Assembly (NCBI GenBank): GCA_030836345.1
Contig: JAURQA010000022.1
Location: forward strand, 1-10,321
Origin: Bacteroidota bacterium
Lineage (GTDB): Bacteria > Bacteroidota > Bacteroidia > NS11-12g > UBA955
Length of the DNA stretch: 10,321 bases
Direction: 5' to 3'
The notes below the pieces were generated by a model that searched no databases, was not told the origin of the DNA, and worked only from the letters and a program-made list of their open reading frames with translations. The position numbers were made by a program, and so were the translations under genes. Of the stretch, positions 1-7,139 are shown piece by piece; within the stretch, counting starts at the first letter, position 1, and every line of letters starts with the position of its first letter.

Positions 1-1278
1 GTAATTCATTTAGGGCATGATAGATCCGTACAAGAAGTGGTTGATTGCGCAATACAGGAAGATGCAAATGCCATTGCTATGACTAGTTATCAAGGGGGGC
101 ATAATGAATATTTTAAGTATATGTATGATTTGTTAAAAGAACGCGGAGCAGAACATATTAAAATTTTTGCAGGGGGCGGCGGAGTAATACTTCCTGAAGA
201 AATAAAGGACCTAATGGATTATGGCATTACTCGGATTTATGCTCCTGATGATGGTCGCGAAATGGGGTTGCAGGGCATGATTAATGATTTGGTTAAAACC
301 AGTGACTATCCCTTGGGTCATGAGGTAGTGGATGTATCTAGTCTTTCTACGCAAAATCATCATCAACTGGCCCGTATTATATCTGCTGCAGAAAACTTTC
401 CTAAGGAGAATGAAACAATCATTAACTCCATTTTAGATAAAGCGAAAGGACTTAAAACGCCTGTTTTAGGAATTACAGGAACAGGTGGAGCTGGGAAAAG
501 TAGCCTAGTTGATGAATTGGTGCGCAGATTTTTGGTGGATTTTCCAGAAAAAAAATTGGGCATTATCTCTATTGACCCAAGCAAAAGAAAAACAGGAGGA
601 GCGCTCTTAGGAGATCGTATTCGAATGAATGCCATCAGTAATGAGAGGGTGTATATGAGGAGTTTAGCCACTAGACAGGCAAATCTTGCCTTGAGTAAAC
701 ATGTGGACGATGCCATAGCCGTGCTAAAAGTGGCCGGGTTTGACTTAATTATTGTCGAAACCAGTGGTATCGGTCAAAGTGATACGGAAATAACGGAACA
801 TTGCGATGTTTCTTTATATGTGATGACCCCAGAGTATGGTGCCGCCACCCAATTGGAAAAAATTGATATGCTCGACTTTGCAGATATTGTTGCATTAAAC
901 AAATTTGATAAACGAGGAGCCTTGGATGCTCTTAGAGATGTTCAAAAGCAATTTCAAAGGAATCATAAGTCCTTTGAAAAAGCATCCGACCAGATGCCTG
1001 TATTTGGAACGATCGCTAGTCAATTTAATGACCCCGGTATGAATCAGCTCTATAGACATATTATGGATGCGATTGTTCAACGAACAGGAGCCAAATTAAA
1101 CAGCACTTTTATGGCCTCAGGCGAAATGAGCGAGAAGATTTTTGTCATACCACCGAAAAGAACGAGATACCTCAGTGAAATTTCCGAAAGCAATAGAAGG
1201 TATAACGAATGGGTAAAGGAGCAATCCAATACTATTGAGAAAATGTATCAGGTAAAAGGAACCATAGATCAACTATAA
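1..1278 (+). CDS. IcmF-like fused acyl-CoA mutase, B12-binding and GTPase part only (5' partial, mutase domain missing)
   Basis: The reading frame is open from base 1, so the start lies upstream; the GTG at 37 is an internal valine. The 425 visible residues begin inside a cobalamin-binding domain: TSYQGGH and FAGGGGVI match the SxL and GG elements of the B12 Rossmann fold, and the DGHD histidine loop would lie just upstream. A MeaB/ArgK-type G domain follows, with Walker [10 protein letters not shown] (478-504), the [12 protein letters not shown] switch (757-792) and NKFD for guanine specificity (898-909). In IcmF this G domain is the chaperone that loads and protects adenosylcobalamin, and the fused protein interconverts isobutyryl-CoA and butyryl-CoA or related acyl-CoAs. 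Family members are about 1,100 residues and continue into a mutase TIM barrel. Here TAA at 1276 ends the protein just after the G domain. It may be a remnant, or a split subunit that works with a mutase encoded elsewhere. Family assignment is firm; function is uncertain. Confidence 0.88.
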   Translation, partial: VIHLGHDRSVQEVVDCAIQEDANAIAMTSYQGGHNEYFKYMYDLLKERGAEHIKIFAGGGGVILPEEIKDLMDYGITRIYAPDDGREMGLQGMINDLVKTSDYPLGHEVVDVSSLSTQNHHQLARIISAAENFPKENETIINSILDKAKGLKTPVLGITGTGGAGKSSLVDELVRRFLVDFPEKKLGIISIDPSKRKTGGALLGDRIRMNAISNERVYMRSLATRQANLALSKHVDDAIAVLKVAGFDLIIVETSGIGQSDTEITEHCDVSLYVMTPEYGAATQLEKIDMLDFADIVALNKFDKRGALDALRDVQKQFQRNHKSFEKASDQMPVFGTIASQFNDPGMNQLYRHIMDAIVQRTGAKLNSTFMASGEMSEKIFVIPPKRTRYLSEISESNRRYNEWVKEQSNTIEKMYQVKGTIDQL

Positions 1279-1312
1279 TCCTTTGTATTAATACTATCTA
1301 TTTCCTATTTTG
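1279..1312 (+). other. Short gap between the IcmF-like gene and the membrane-protein gene
   Basis: These 34 bases are AT-rich and hold no hairpin, no clear promoter and no Shine-Dalgarno. Translation of all three forward frames past the stop at 1278 gives no mutase-like sequence: two frames reach stops within about 35 bases, and the third stops within about 60. Confidence 0.6.
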
Positions 1313-2413
1313 ATGATGGTGCAAAAAGCATATAGAATACTTCCCGCATGTTGTATTTTGATTATTCAGGCGCTTTTTTCATTTAAATACATCGCACGTT
1401 ATTTTCCTGATTTTTATATCCCCATCTCATGGGCCTTAATTCTTTGCACCGCTTTTTTGCTCTGGTATTCTCCTAAATCTAAAATCAACTTTCCAAAATA
1501 CATTTATTTTGGAGCAATACTTGGGATTTTGTTGGCCACAGTGCTCCTTCTTAAATATATCCCAATAAAAACACTAAATGTCGATCGGTGGTCTGTCATT
1601 AGCTCTTTCTGGGATGCAGCTTTTACCGGAGAGTATCCATATGCTGCAAAATCGCATATGAATAATCCGCCAGGACCCATGCCATTTTATTTTTGTTTGG
1701 CGCTTCCTTTCTATTTGGGAATTGATTTTGGATGGATAGCCGCTATTGGTTTAATTATATGGATGATTTGGTGGCGGAAAAAGGACTTTTCAAGAGGCTT
1801 AATAGTATCGCTTCTAATCCTTTCAAGCCTTGGATTGTGGTGGGAAGTGGCTTCTAGAAGTAATATATTTTTTAATGCTGTGCTCGTTGTATTTTTAATT
1901 TACTCGTGGTTGAATATGCGCTTCAATACCAAAAAATACATTTGGTTAGCCATTGTCACGGGGCTGATGTTGAGCACGCGTTTGGTCTTTGTTATACCCT
2001 TATTATTTGCCTTTATTTATTTGTGGAAGTACCAAGTGGAGCATCGAATAAAACTATATTCATCTGCCCTAATAGCTGGCTTACTATTTGCTCTTACGTT
2101 TCTTCCTTTTCTATGGGTTTTCCCTGACCATTTTTGGGTCATAAACCCATTTATTGTTCAAGGTGAATATCTAATGCCCAGCGCTTTAACCATAGGCTGT
2201 GTAATTATTTGTTTTATTATCGGACTTTCTATTAAGAGCAGGGAGCAGGTTCTATGGGCCGGTGGAATGGGGCTTTTTGGGACTATTATGGTTTATTTTG
2301 GATTTCATTTAAGTCAGGTAAGTTGGAATGTTTGTTTGCATCAATCTGGCGTAGATATATCCTACTTTTTATTGAGTCTTCCTTTTCTTATGTACTCCGC
2401 GCTGAAGAATTAG
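1313..2413 (+). CDS. Polytopic membrane protein of unknown function, possibly GT-C-like
   Basis: I do not recognise this gene with certainty. It encodes about 366 residues with roughly ten to eleven hydrophobic spans, near residues 8-27, 33-53, 64-84, 126-154, 161-178, 185-203, 210-240, 250-271, 286-305, 313-333 and 345-363. A longer hydrophilic stretch at about 88-125 contains VDRWSVI and NNPPGPMPFYF. Its position after three early spans, with acidic/aromatic and proline-rich character, resembles the first extracytoplasmic loop of GT-C glycosyltransferases that use polyprenyl-phosphate sugars. That is inference from layout only, and no catalytic residue can be named. ATG codons at 1313 and 1316 and a TTG at 1310 are all possible starts; the first ATG is chosen. 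No Shine-Dalgarno is visible. It follows the IcmF-like gene by 34 bases on the same strand, so co-transcription is likely. Its TAG overlaps the TAA of convergent murG. Confidence 0.75.
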   Translation: MMVQKAYRILPACCILIIQALFSFKYIARYFPDFYIPISWALILCTAFLLWYSPKSKINFPKYIYFGAILGILLATVLLLKYIPIKTLNVDRWSVISSFWDAAFTGEYPYAAKSHMNNPPGPMPFYFCLALPFYLGIDFGWIAAIGLIIWMIWWRKKDFSRGLIVSLLILSSLGLWWEVASRSNIFFNAVLVVFLIYSWLNMRFNTKKYIWLAIVTGLMLSTRLVFVIPLLFAFIYLWKYQVEHRIKLYSSALIAGLLFALTFLPFLWVFPDHFWVINPFIVQGEYLMPSALTIGCVIICFIIGLSIKSREQVLWAGGMGLFGTIMVYFGFHLSQVSWNVCLHQSGVDISYFLLSLPFLMYSALKN

Positions 2414-2427
2414 CGCAGTTCTTTTTC
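2399..2427 (+). terminator. Hairpin and T-run spanning the convergent stop codons
   Basis: GCGCT at 2399-2403 pairs with AGCGC at 2412-2416. A G-T and an A-T pair extend the stem inward and leave an AGAA loop. A T-rich stretch (TTCTTTTTCT) follows on the + strand, so this fits a Rho-independent terminator for the membrane-protein transcript. The stem overlaps that gene's TAG and the last codons of murG. On the - strand no T-run follows, so murG gets no obvious terminator from it. The stem is short, so confidence is moderate. Confidence 0.45.
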
Positions 2428-3483
2428 TATCAAATCAGTAATTTCAGCAGTGCTTTTTGGTTTTGCAAAAGGAGCAATAGCATGGGATAGCTTTTCCATT
2501 TTGACAGGATTCGTGAGAATTTTAACAATGGTCTCTCCAAGTTCCATATGCGCAGAGTCTTTGATTAGTACCGCAGCTTTCTTATTGCTGAGTGCCTCAG
2601 CATTTTTTGTTTGATGATCGTCTGTTACATTTGGGCTAGGAACCAATATACTGGGCTTTTTGAGTGCACAAATTTCACTGATACTTATTGCACCTGCGCG
2701 ACTGACCACTAAGTCGGCCGCAGTAAACGCAAGGTTCATTTCGTATATAAACTGACTAACGTATCCCGATTCTTTACCCACTTTTTCTGTAAAGGATTTT
2801 CCCGTTTGCCAGATCACTTGTATGTTTTGTTTTAAGAGCTGGGGCAAGGCGTGCATGATTCCTTTATTTATATTTTTTGCGCCCAAGCTTCCTCCAGTAA
2901 TAAATACAGTTTTCTTTTCGGGTGATAATTTAAAGTGTTCAAGCGCTTCTGTTTTGCGAGTGGTTTGTAAGATGGAATCCCGGATTGGATTCCCAGTGAA
3001 ATGGATTTTTTCCTTTGGGAAATAAGAATCCATATTTGGCAAGCCCGTGCAAATGACTTGCGCTCTCTTGGCCAGTATTTTATTCGCCAGACCCGCATGT
3101 CCGTTTCCCTCCCATATAATGCTTGGTATACGCTCCTTTTGTGCAGCATAGATGACGGGTAAGCTGACGTATCCCCCTGTTCCTACGGCAGCATCAGGCT
3201 TAAAATTTTTAATAATTTGTTTTGCTTTGAAGTAACTTTTAAGAAAGTTCCAAGCAACAGTAATATTTTTTAATGTAAGTTTTCTTTTTAATCCTTGAAC
3301 GGGCAACCCAATAATTTCAAAGCCCTCTGCTGGGATCTTTTCCATTTCCATGCGACCCAAAGCGCCTATGAATAAAAACTGTGCATCGGGGTGTCTTTTT
3401 TTTAGTTCGTTCGCTATGGCTACTGCTGGAAAAATATGTCCTCCAGTTCCCCCTCCAGATAAAATAAACTTATGCGAGCTCAT
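2410..3483 (-). CDS. murG: MurG, UDP-GlcNAc:lipid I GlcNAc transferase
   Basis: MurG is a GT-B glycosyltransferase on the inner face of the membrane. It transfers GlcNAc from UDP-GlcNAc to lipid I to make lipid II. The 357 residues match the usual family length. The N-terminal glycine-rich loop GGGTGGHIFPA (10-20) holds the conserved histidine, and GTGGY at 101-105 is the second G-loop. NPIR (165-168), GGSLGA (197-202), SRAGAISISE (261-270) and DDHQTKNA (288-295) form the UDP-GlcNAc pocket in the C-terminal domain. One oddity is that the usual HEQN motif reads WEGN (124-127), keeping the Glu and Asn but not the Gln. The ATG at 3483 overlaps the end of ftsW by 14 bases, and an A-rich tract rather than a Shine-Dalgarno precedes it. 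It is the last gene of the run here; murC does not follow. Its stop overlaps a convergent gene. Confidence 0.97.
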   Translation of the reverse strand: MSSHKFILSGGGTGGHIFPAVAIANELKKRHPDAQFLFIGALGRMEMEKIPAEGFEIIGLPVQGLKRKLTLKNITVAWNFLKSYFKAKQIIKNFKPDAAVGTGGYVSLPVIYAAQKERIPSIIWEGNGHAGLANKILAKRAQVICTGLPNMDSYFPKEKIHFTGNPIRDSILQTTRKTEALEHFKLSPEKKTVFITGGSLGAKNINKGIMHALPQLLKQNIQVIWQTGKSFTEKVGKESGYVSQFIYEMNLAFTAADLVVSRAGAISISEICALKKPSILVPSPNVTDDHQTKNAEALSNKKAAVLIKDSAHMELGETIVKILTNPVKMEKLSHAIAPFAKPKSTAEITDLIEKELR

Positions 3484-4645
3484 GGTTCTTTTTTACATCG
3501 TTTAGACTGTCTCCCTCTTCCACACTTCTACTTACCGATAGAATAATGCCAAAGGCGATGCTGTTAAATACCAGACTTGTTCCACCCATGCTTACCAGTG
3601 GTATGGTAAGCCCAGTTACAGGGACAATTCCTACGGCTACCGCCATATTTACAAAAGCCTGAAAACTCATGCTAAAGCCTAAGCCCAATGCCGCTAGTGC
3701 ACCAAATGCCTTTGGAGCCTTTAACACAATTTTAAAACAGCGTATGATGAGTAATAAGAAACAGCCGATAACGGTGGCTCCTCCAATCCACCCATATTCT
3801 TCCATAATAATGGCAAATATAAAATCAGAGTAAGGGTGGGGTAGATAATTTCTTTGGGTTGAATTACCCGGCCCTTTTCCAAATAGACCCCCTGTAGCTA
3901 CGGCAATCTTAGATTGCATTTGTTGGTAGTTATCATCCTCTTCGGACATGCCCATAAATGTCTCCACTCGCTTTTTCCAAGTAGGAATTCGACTTTCTTG
4001 ATACTTGCTTACATCCATATTTAGCAACGCTGTGAATGAAATAACCACCACAGTAATACAACATATCCCTAAAAGGGCTAAATATTTAAAATTGATTCTC
4101 CCAATATAAAGGAGAAATAAGCAGGTAAAGAAAACCACAAGCGCTGTAGATAAATTTTCTGGCGCTATAAGTGCGACCACAATTCCTATTACCAAAAGCA
4201 CATGTCGAAGTACTTTGAATTGATGCACGTCTTTTTGATTTTTACTCAAATATCGTGCAATGTATAATACCAAGGCTAGCTTCGCAAAATCTGAAGTTTG
4301 AAATGTAATTCCAAGTCCTGGTATGGGTAATACCCTAGAAGCATTGTTGATTTCACTCCCCACAAATATAGTTAGAACAAGCAAGGCAATAGCCACCCAA
4401 ATTAATAGCTGAGCTGGCCTGGAGAACCACTTGTAGTTGACCAGATGAAACAGAAAAAGTAAAAAAAGTCCGATGAGTAGGAATATAAAATGGCGCAGGA
4501 AATAGAATTCCGTATTGCCATCGTGTTTAATAAATGCAAGGTTTACACTGCTGCTATATACTGCCAGTGTTCCTATCAAAGATAAAAGTATTACGATACC
4601 CCAAATGTATGGGTCGCCTCTCAAAACCCTTTTTAATTTAGCCAT
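3470..4645 (-). CDS. ftsW: FtsW, SEDS-family peptidoglycan glycosyltransferase
   Basis: FtsW is the septal SEDS polymerase that links lipid II into glycan strands as partner of the class B PBP FtsI. The 391 residues have about ten membrane spans, starting near residue 13. Family motifs include QTSDFAKLALVLYIA (116-130, the Bacteroidota form of QPSEFxK), GGLFGKGPGNS (252-262) and HPYSDFIFAIIMEEYGWIGG (270-289). In that last motif Asp274 matches the essential SEDS aspartate. GLTIPLVSMGGTSL (345-358) is the C-terminal signature. The usual Arg-Trp of the NxxRW motif reads Arg-Val at about 104-105. A 26-base gap separates it from murD, and a GAGGA stretch in that gap lies about 20 bases from the ATG, too far to be a normal ribosome site. 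Linkage to ftsI, mur genes and murG supports FtsW over the elongation paralogue RodA. Confidence 0.96.
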   Translation of the reverse strand: MAKLKRVLRGDPYIWGIVILLSLIGTLAVYSSSVNLAFIKHDGNTEFYFLRHFIFLLIGLFLLFLFHLVNYKWFSRPAQLLIWVAIALLVLTIFVGSEINNASRVLPIPGLGITFQTSDFAKLALVLYIARYLSKNQKDVHQFKVLRHVLLVIGIVVALIAPENLSTALVVFFTCLFLLYIGRINFKYLALLGICCITVVVISFTALLNMDVSKYQESRIPTWKKRVETFMGMSEEDDNYQQMQSKIAVATGGLFGKGPGNSTQRNYLPHPYSDFIFAIIMEEYGWIGGATVIGCFLLLIIRCFKIVLKAPKAFGALAALGLGFSMSFQAFVNMAVAVGIVPVTGLTIPLVSMGGTSLVFNSIAFGIILSVSRSVEEGDSLNDVKKNHELA

Positions 4646-4671
4646 TTCAGAAAACCAATATATCCTCTATA

Positions 4672-6009
4672 TTATAAGTTTAAAACAGCTCTTTTAAATT
4701 GTCGACCTCGGTCTTGGAAATCATCAAACAAGTCAAAACTTGCACATGCAGGAGATAAAAGAACATTTTCGCCGTTTTTAGTCATTCTATTTGCTACATG
4801 CACAGCTTCTTGTGCGGTTCCTACATTGATAATCATTTCTACATCTTCTTGAAAAGCTTCATGGATTTTTGAATTATCCAGACCTAGGCAAATAATCATG
4901 CGTACCTTTTCTCTTACCAAAGGTTTTAGATCCGTATAATCGTTTCCTTTGTCTACACCACCTGCGATCCAAATGGTATCAGTGGTCATGCTTTCTAAGG
5001 CATACCAGGCACTATTAACATTCGTCGCTTTGCTGTCGTTGATATACTTAACCCCTTGAATTTTGCCAACGAATTCCAAGCGGTGTTCAATAGTAGAAAA
5101 GCTCAAAAAGCTCTCTTTGATTTGATCGTTCTTAAGATCCAAAAGACTTGCAACGACTCCTGCAGCCATGCTGTTGTGTGTGTTGTGTTTACCTTTAATT
5201 GTAATATTTTTCATGGGTATGTGTTGTATTTTATTTTTTATATTTAGTTCAATAGATTCATTTTTAAGCCATGCTCCAGTCTGCACTTCCTTGCTCAGAC
5301 TAAAGGGTATCAGTGTCGATTTAATCGAATCTTTTGGCCAGTATTTTTGAATGGTTTTATCATCCAAACAGTAGATGAATACATCAGATGCTGTTTGATT
5401 TTGTGTAATTTTAAATTTGCTTGCTGCGTATTTAGCTAAGCTATTGTCATAGCGATCCAGGTGGTCTGGACTTATATTTAATAGAATAGCAATATCCACC
5501 TTAAAGGTTTTACAGTCGTCCAATTGAAAACTGCTTAACTCCAATACAAAGTAATCAGGGTCTAAATCTGCCACCTGTCTTGCATAACTTAAACCAATAT
5601 TCCCAGCCATATTTACACTCATCCCATTGCTCTTTAGCAAGTGGTGTATCAGCGTGGTTGTGGTTGTTTTGCCATTGGTACCAGTAACACCTATTACCTT
5701 GGCTTTCGAATGGGGTTGAGCAAACTCCATTTCACTAATCACAGGAATATTTTTTGAAAGAGCTTCTTTTACAATGGAAGCTGTATTTGGGATGCCAGGG
5801 CTTTTTACAATAACATCGCTGTCCAATATTCGAGCTGCCGAGTGTTTCCCTTGTTCCCAATCAATATTTAGCTCCTTTATTTCTTTAATATAAGCGTCTT
5901 TGATAATTCCAAGGTCAGAGACAAATACATCCATACCCAACTTATTCGCTAGAATAGCTGTGCCAGTTCCACTCTCTCCAGAGCCCAATATGGATATTTT
6001 TTTTATCAA
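4672..6009 (-). CDS. murD: MurD, UDP-MurNAc-L-alanine:D-glutamate ligase
   Basis: MurD is a cytoplasmic ATP-dependent amide ligase that adds D-glutamate to UDP-MurNAc-L-Ala. The 445 residues have the normal three-domain layout. An N-terminal UDP-binding fold opens with SILGSGESGTG (6-16). The central ATPase has GVTGTNGKTTT (107-117), the divalent-metal and substrate region NISPDHLDRY (178-187) and Lys198 at the usual carbamylated position. GKHNTHN (273-279), HRLE (309-312) and NDSKATN (324-330) follow, and the C-terminal domain ends with SPACASFDLFDDFQDRG. The start appears to be TTG at 6009-6007. No in-frame ATG lies just upstream, and the next Met (residue 26) would delete the glycine-rich loop. 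TTG overlaps the mraY TGA (TTGA), suggesting coupling by ribosome reinitiation. No Shine-Dalgarno is visible. Confidence 0.96.
   Translation of the reverse strand: MIKKISILGSGESGTGTAILANKLGMDVFVSDLGIIKDAYIKEIKELNIDWEQGKHSAARILDSDVIVKSPGIPNTASIVKEALSKNIPVISEMEFAQPHSKAKVIGVTGTNGKTTTTTLIHHLLKSNGMSVNMAGNIGLSYARQVADLDPDYFVLELSSFQLDDCKTFKVDIAILLNISPDHLDRYDNSLAKYAASKFKITQNQTASDVFIYCLDDKTIQKYWPKDSIKSTLIPFSLSKEVQTGAWLKNESIELNIKNKIQHIPMKNITIKGKHNTHNSMAAGVVASLLDLKNDQIKESFLSFSTIEHRLEFVGKIQGVKYINDSKATNVNSAWYALESMTTDTIWIAGGVDKGNDYTDLKPLVREKVRMIICLGLDNSKIHEAFQEDVEMIINVGTAQEAVHVANRMTKNGENVLLSPACASFDLFDDFQDRGRQFKRAVLNL
6006..6009 (-). other. TTGA stop/start overlap that sets the murD start
   Basis: On the - strand the bases TTGA hold both the TGA stop of mraY and a TTG that begins murD. 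Upstream in-frame codons offer no ATG, and no purine-rich ribosome site precedes it. The murD product would therefore start by coupling with mraY translation. The N-terminal homology (a glycine-rich loop six residues in) fits this start. Confidence 0.7.
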
Positions 6010-7139
6010 CGCAGTTTTAATAATGCTATGGTTACCAGAACGAGAATGGCGGTTATGAGCCAGAATCGAAGGGTTATCTTGCTTTCCGGAATACTTTTCT
6101 TTTGGAAATGATGGTGTAAAGGACTCATTAAGAAAATTCGACGTCCTTCACCAAAACGTTTTTTAGTATATTTAAAATAACTTACTTGAAGTACTACAGA
6201 GAGGCTTTCGGCAAAGAATACACCGCATAATACAGGAAGCAGCAGTTCCATTTTAATGATGACCGCAACCGCCGAAAGAGACCCTCCCAAAGCAAGGCTT
6301 CCAGTATCGCCCATAAATACCTGTGCTGGATAGCCATTGTACCATAAGAACCCAAGACAGGCTCCTATAATGGCAGATAAGAAAACAACCACCTCACCAC
6401 TTTCGGGTACATAGATGATGTTTAAATATTCAGCAAATTTAACATTTCCCGCAGCGTAAGCCAATAATCCAAGGCCAATTCCAACAATGGCTGTGGTACC
6501 TGTGGCCAATCCATCAATGCCGTCCGTGAGGTTCACCGCATTGGTGAGCGCCATAACTATGATAATGATAAAAGGAGTGTATATTAACCAAGCATTTCCT
6601 TCGCCCGGTAAAAGCTCTGTAAAACTGAACCGATCTTTAAACATCGGCAAGTTGGTCTCCAGTGGAATATTATTGATGCTATGGGTGTAATCCACTGCAA
6701 TGGCAATAAAAATACCCAGTCCCAATTGGCCTAATAATTTAGTTCTTGCTTTCATGCCCTCTTTATCTTTTTTAAAGACTTTGATATAATCATCGATAAA
6801 TCCAAAAAGACCCATCCACAAGCAGCTAATAAGCATGAGCATTACGTATACATTCGTTAAATCTGTAAAAAGGAGAGCAGGTAGTACAATTGCACTAATA
6901 ATGATGAGTCCTCCCATCGTAGGCGTTCCCTTTTTTTGCATTTGCCCTTCCAAACCTAAATTTCGGATGGTTTCACCAATTTGTTTCTTTTGGAGAAATG
7001 CAATGAATTTTTTACCCACTAAAATGGAAAAAAGCAGGGCCGTGATGCCTGAAAGCGCTGCTCTAAAAGAGATGTATTGGAACACGCCTGCTCCGCTGTA
7101 TCCTGCTTGGTCTAGGTATTCAAATAAATGATATAACAT
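6006..7139 (-). CDS. mraY: MraY, phospho-MurNAc-pentapeptide translocase
   Basis: MraY is an integral membrane enzyme that moves phospho-MurNAc-pentapeptide from UDP onto undecaprenyl phosphate, making lipid I. The 377 residues are slightly longer than the 360 of E. coli, owing to a loop around 155-185 also common in Bacteroidota. Motifs in order are KGTPTMGG (70-77), the Asp-Asp pair in GFIDDYIK (D116, D117), NLTDGIDGLATG (203-214, with Asp206 and Asp209), MGDTGSLALGG (276-286) and the MSPLHHHFQKK histidine motif (338-348). About ten hydrophobic spans are visible. Its ATG shares one base with the murE TAA (TAATG), so translation is probably coupled; no Shine-Dalgarno is present. It is followed directly by murD, with a 4-base overlap. 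Confidence 0.97.
   Translation of the reverse strand: MLYHLFEYLDQAGYSGAGVFQYISFRAALSGITALLFSILVGKKFIAFLQKKQIGETIRNLGLEGQMQKKGTPTMGGLIIISAIVLPALLFTDLTNVYVMLMLISCLWMGLFGFIDDYIKVFKKDKEGMKARTKLLGQLGLGIFIAIAVDYTHSINNIPLETNLPMFKDRFSFTELLPGEGNAWLIYTPFIIIIVMALTNAVNLTDGIDGLATGTTAIVGIGLGLLAYAAGNVKFAEYLNIIYVPESGEVVVFLSAIIGACLGFLWYNGYPAQVFMGDTGSLALGGSLSAVAVIIKMELLLPVLCGVFFAESLSVVLQVSYFKYTKKRFGEGRRIFLMSPLHHHFQKKSIPESKITLRFWLITAILVLVTIALLKLR

Noticed and set aside
363..716. Open frame of 117 residues on the - strand inside the IcmF-like gene.
   Set aside because: It is antisense to strongly conserved B12 and G-domain coding sequence and resembles no protein.
1..1278. Stand-alone MeaB/ArgK GTPase.
   Set aside because: The G domain is preceded in the same frame by B12-binding-domain sequence, and [12 protein letters not shown] is the fused IcmF form.
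1282..1312. Bacteroidota-type promoter (TTTG at 1282 with a TATTTTG at 1306-1312).
   Set aside because: The second element is one base short of TAnnTTTG, and its transcription start would fall inside the coding region.
1279..1340. A frameshift or read-through stop explaining the missing mutase domain.
   Set aside because: All three forward frames after 1278 were read. They give short runs that end in stops and show no mutase-like sequence, and the membrane-protein gene begins almost at once.
4646..4671. Internal promoter or ribosome site in the murD-ftsW gap.
   Set aside because: The GAGGA stretch is about 20 bases from the ATG, and no convincing promoter pair is present.
6835..7131. Open frame of 98 residues on the + strand inside mraY.
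   Set aside because: It is a shadow of the conserved mraY 5' coding region.
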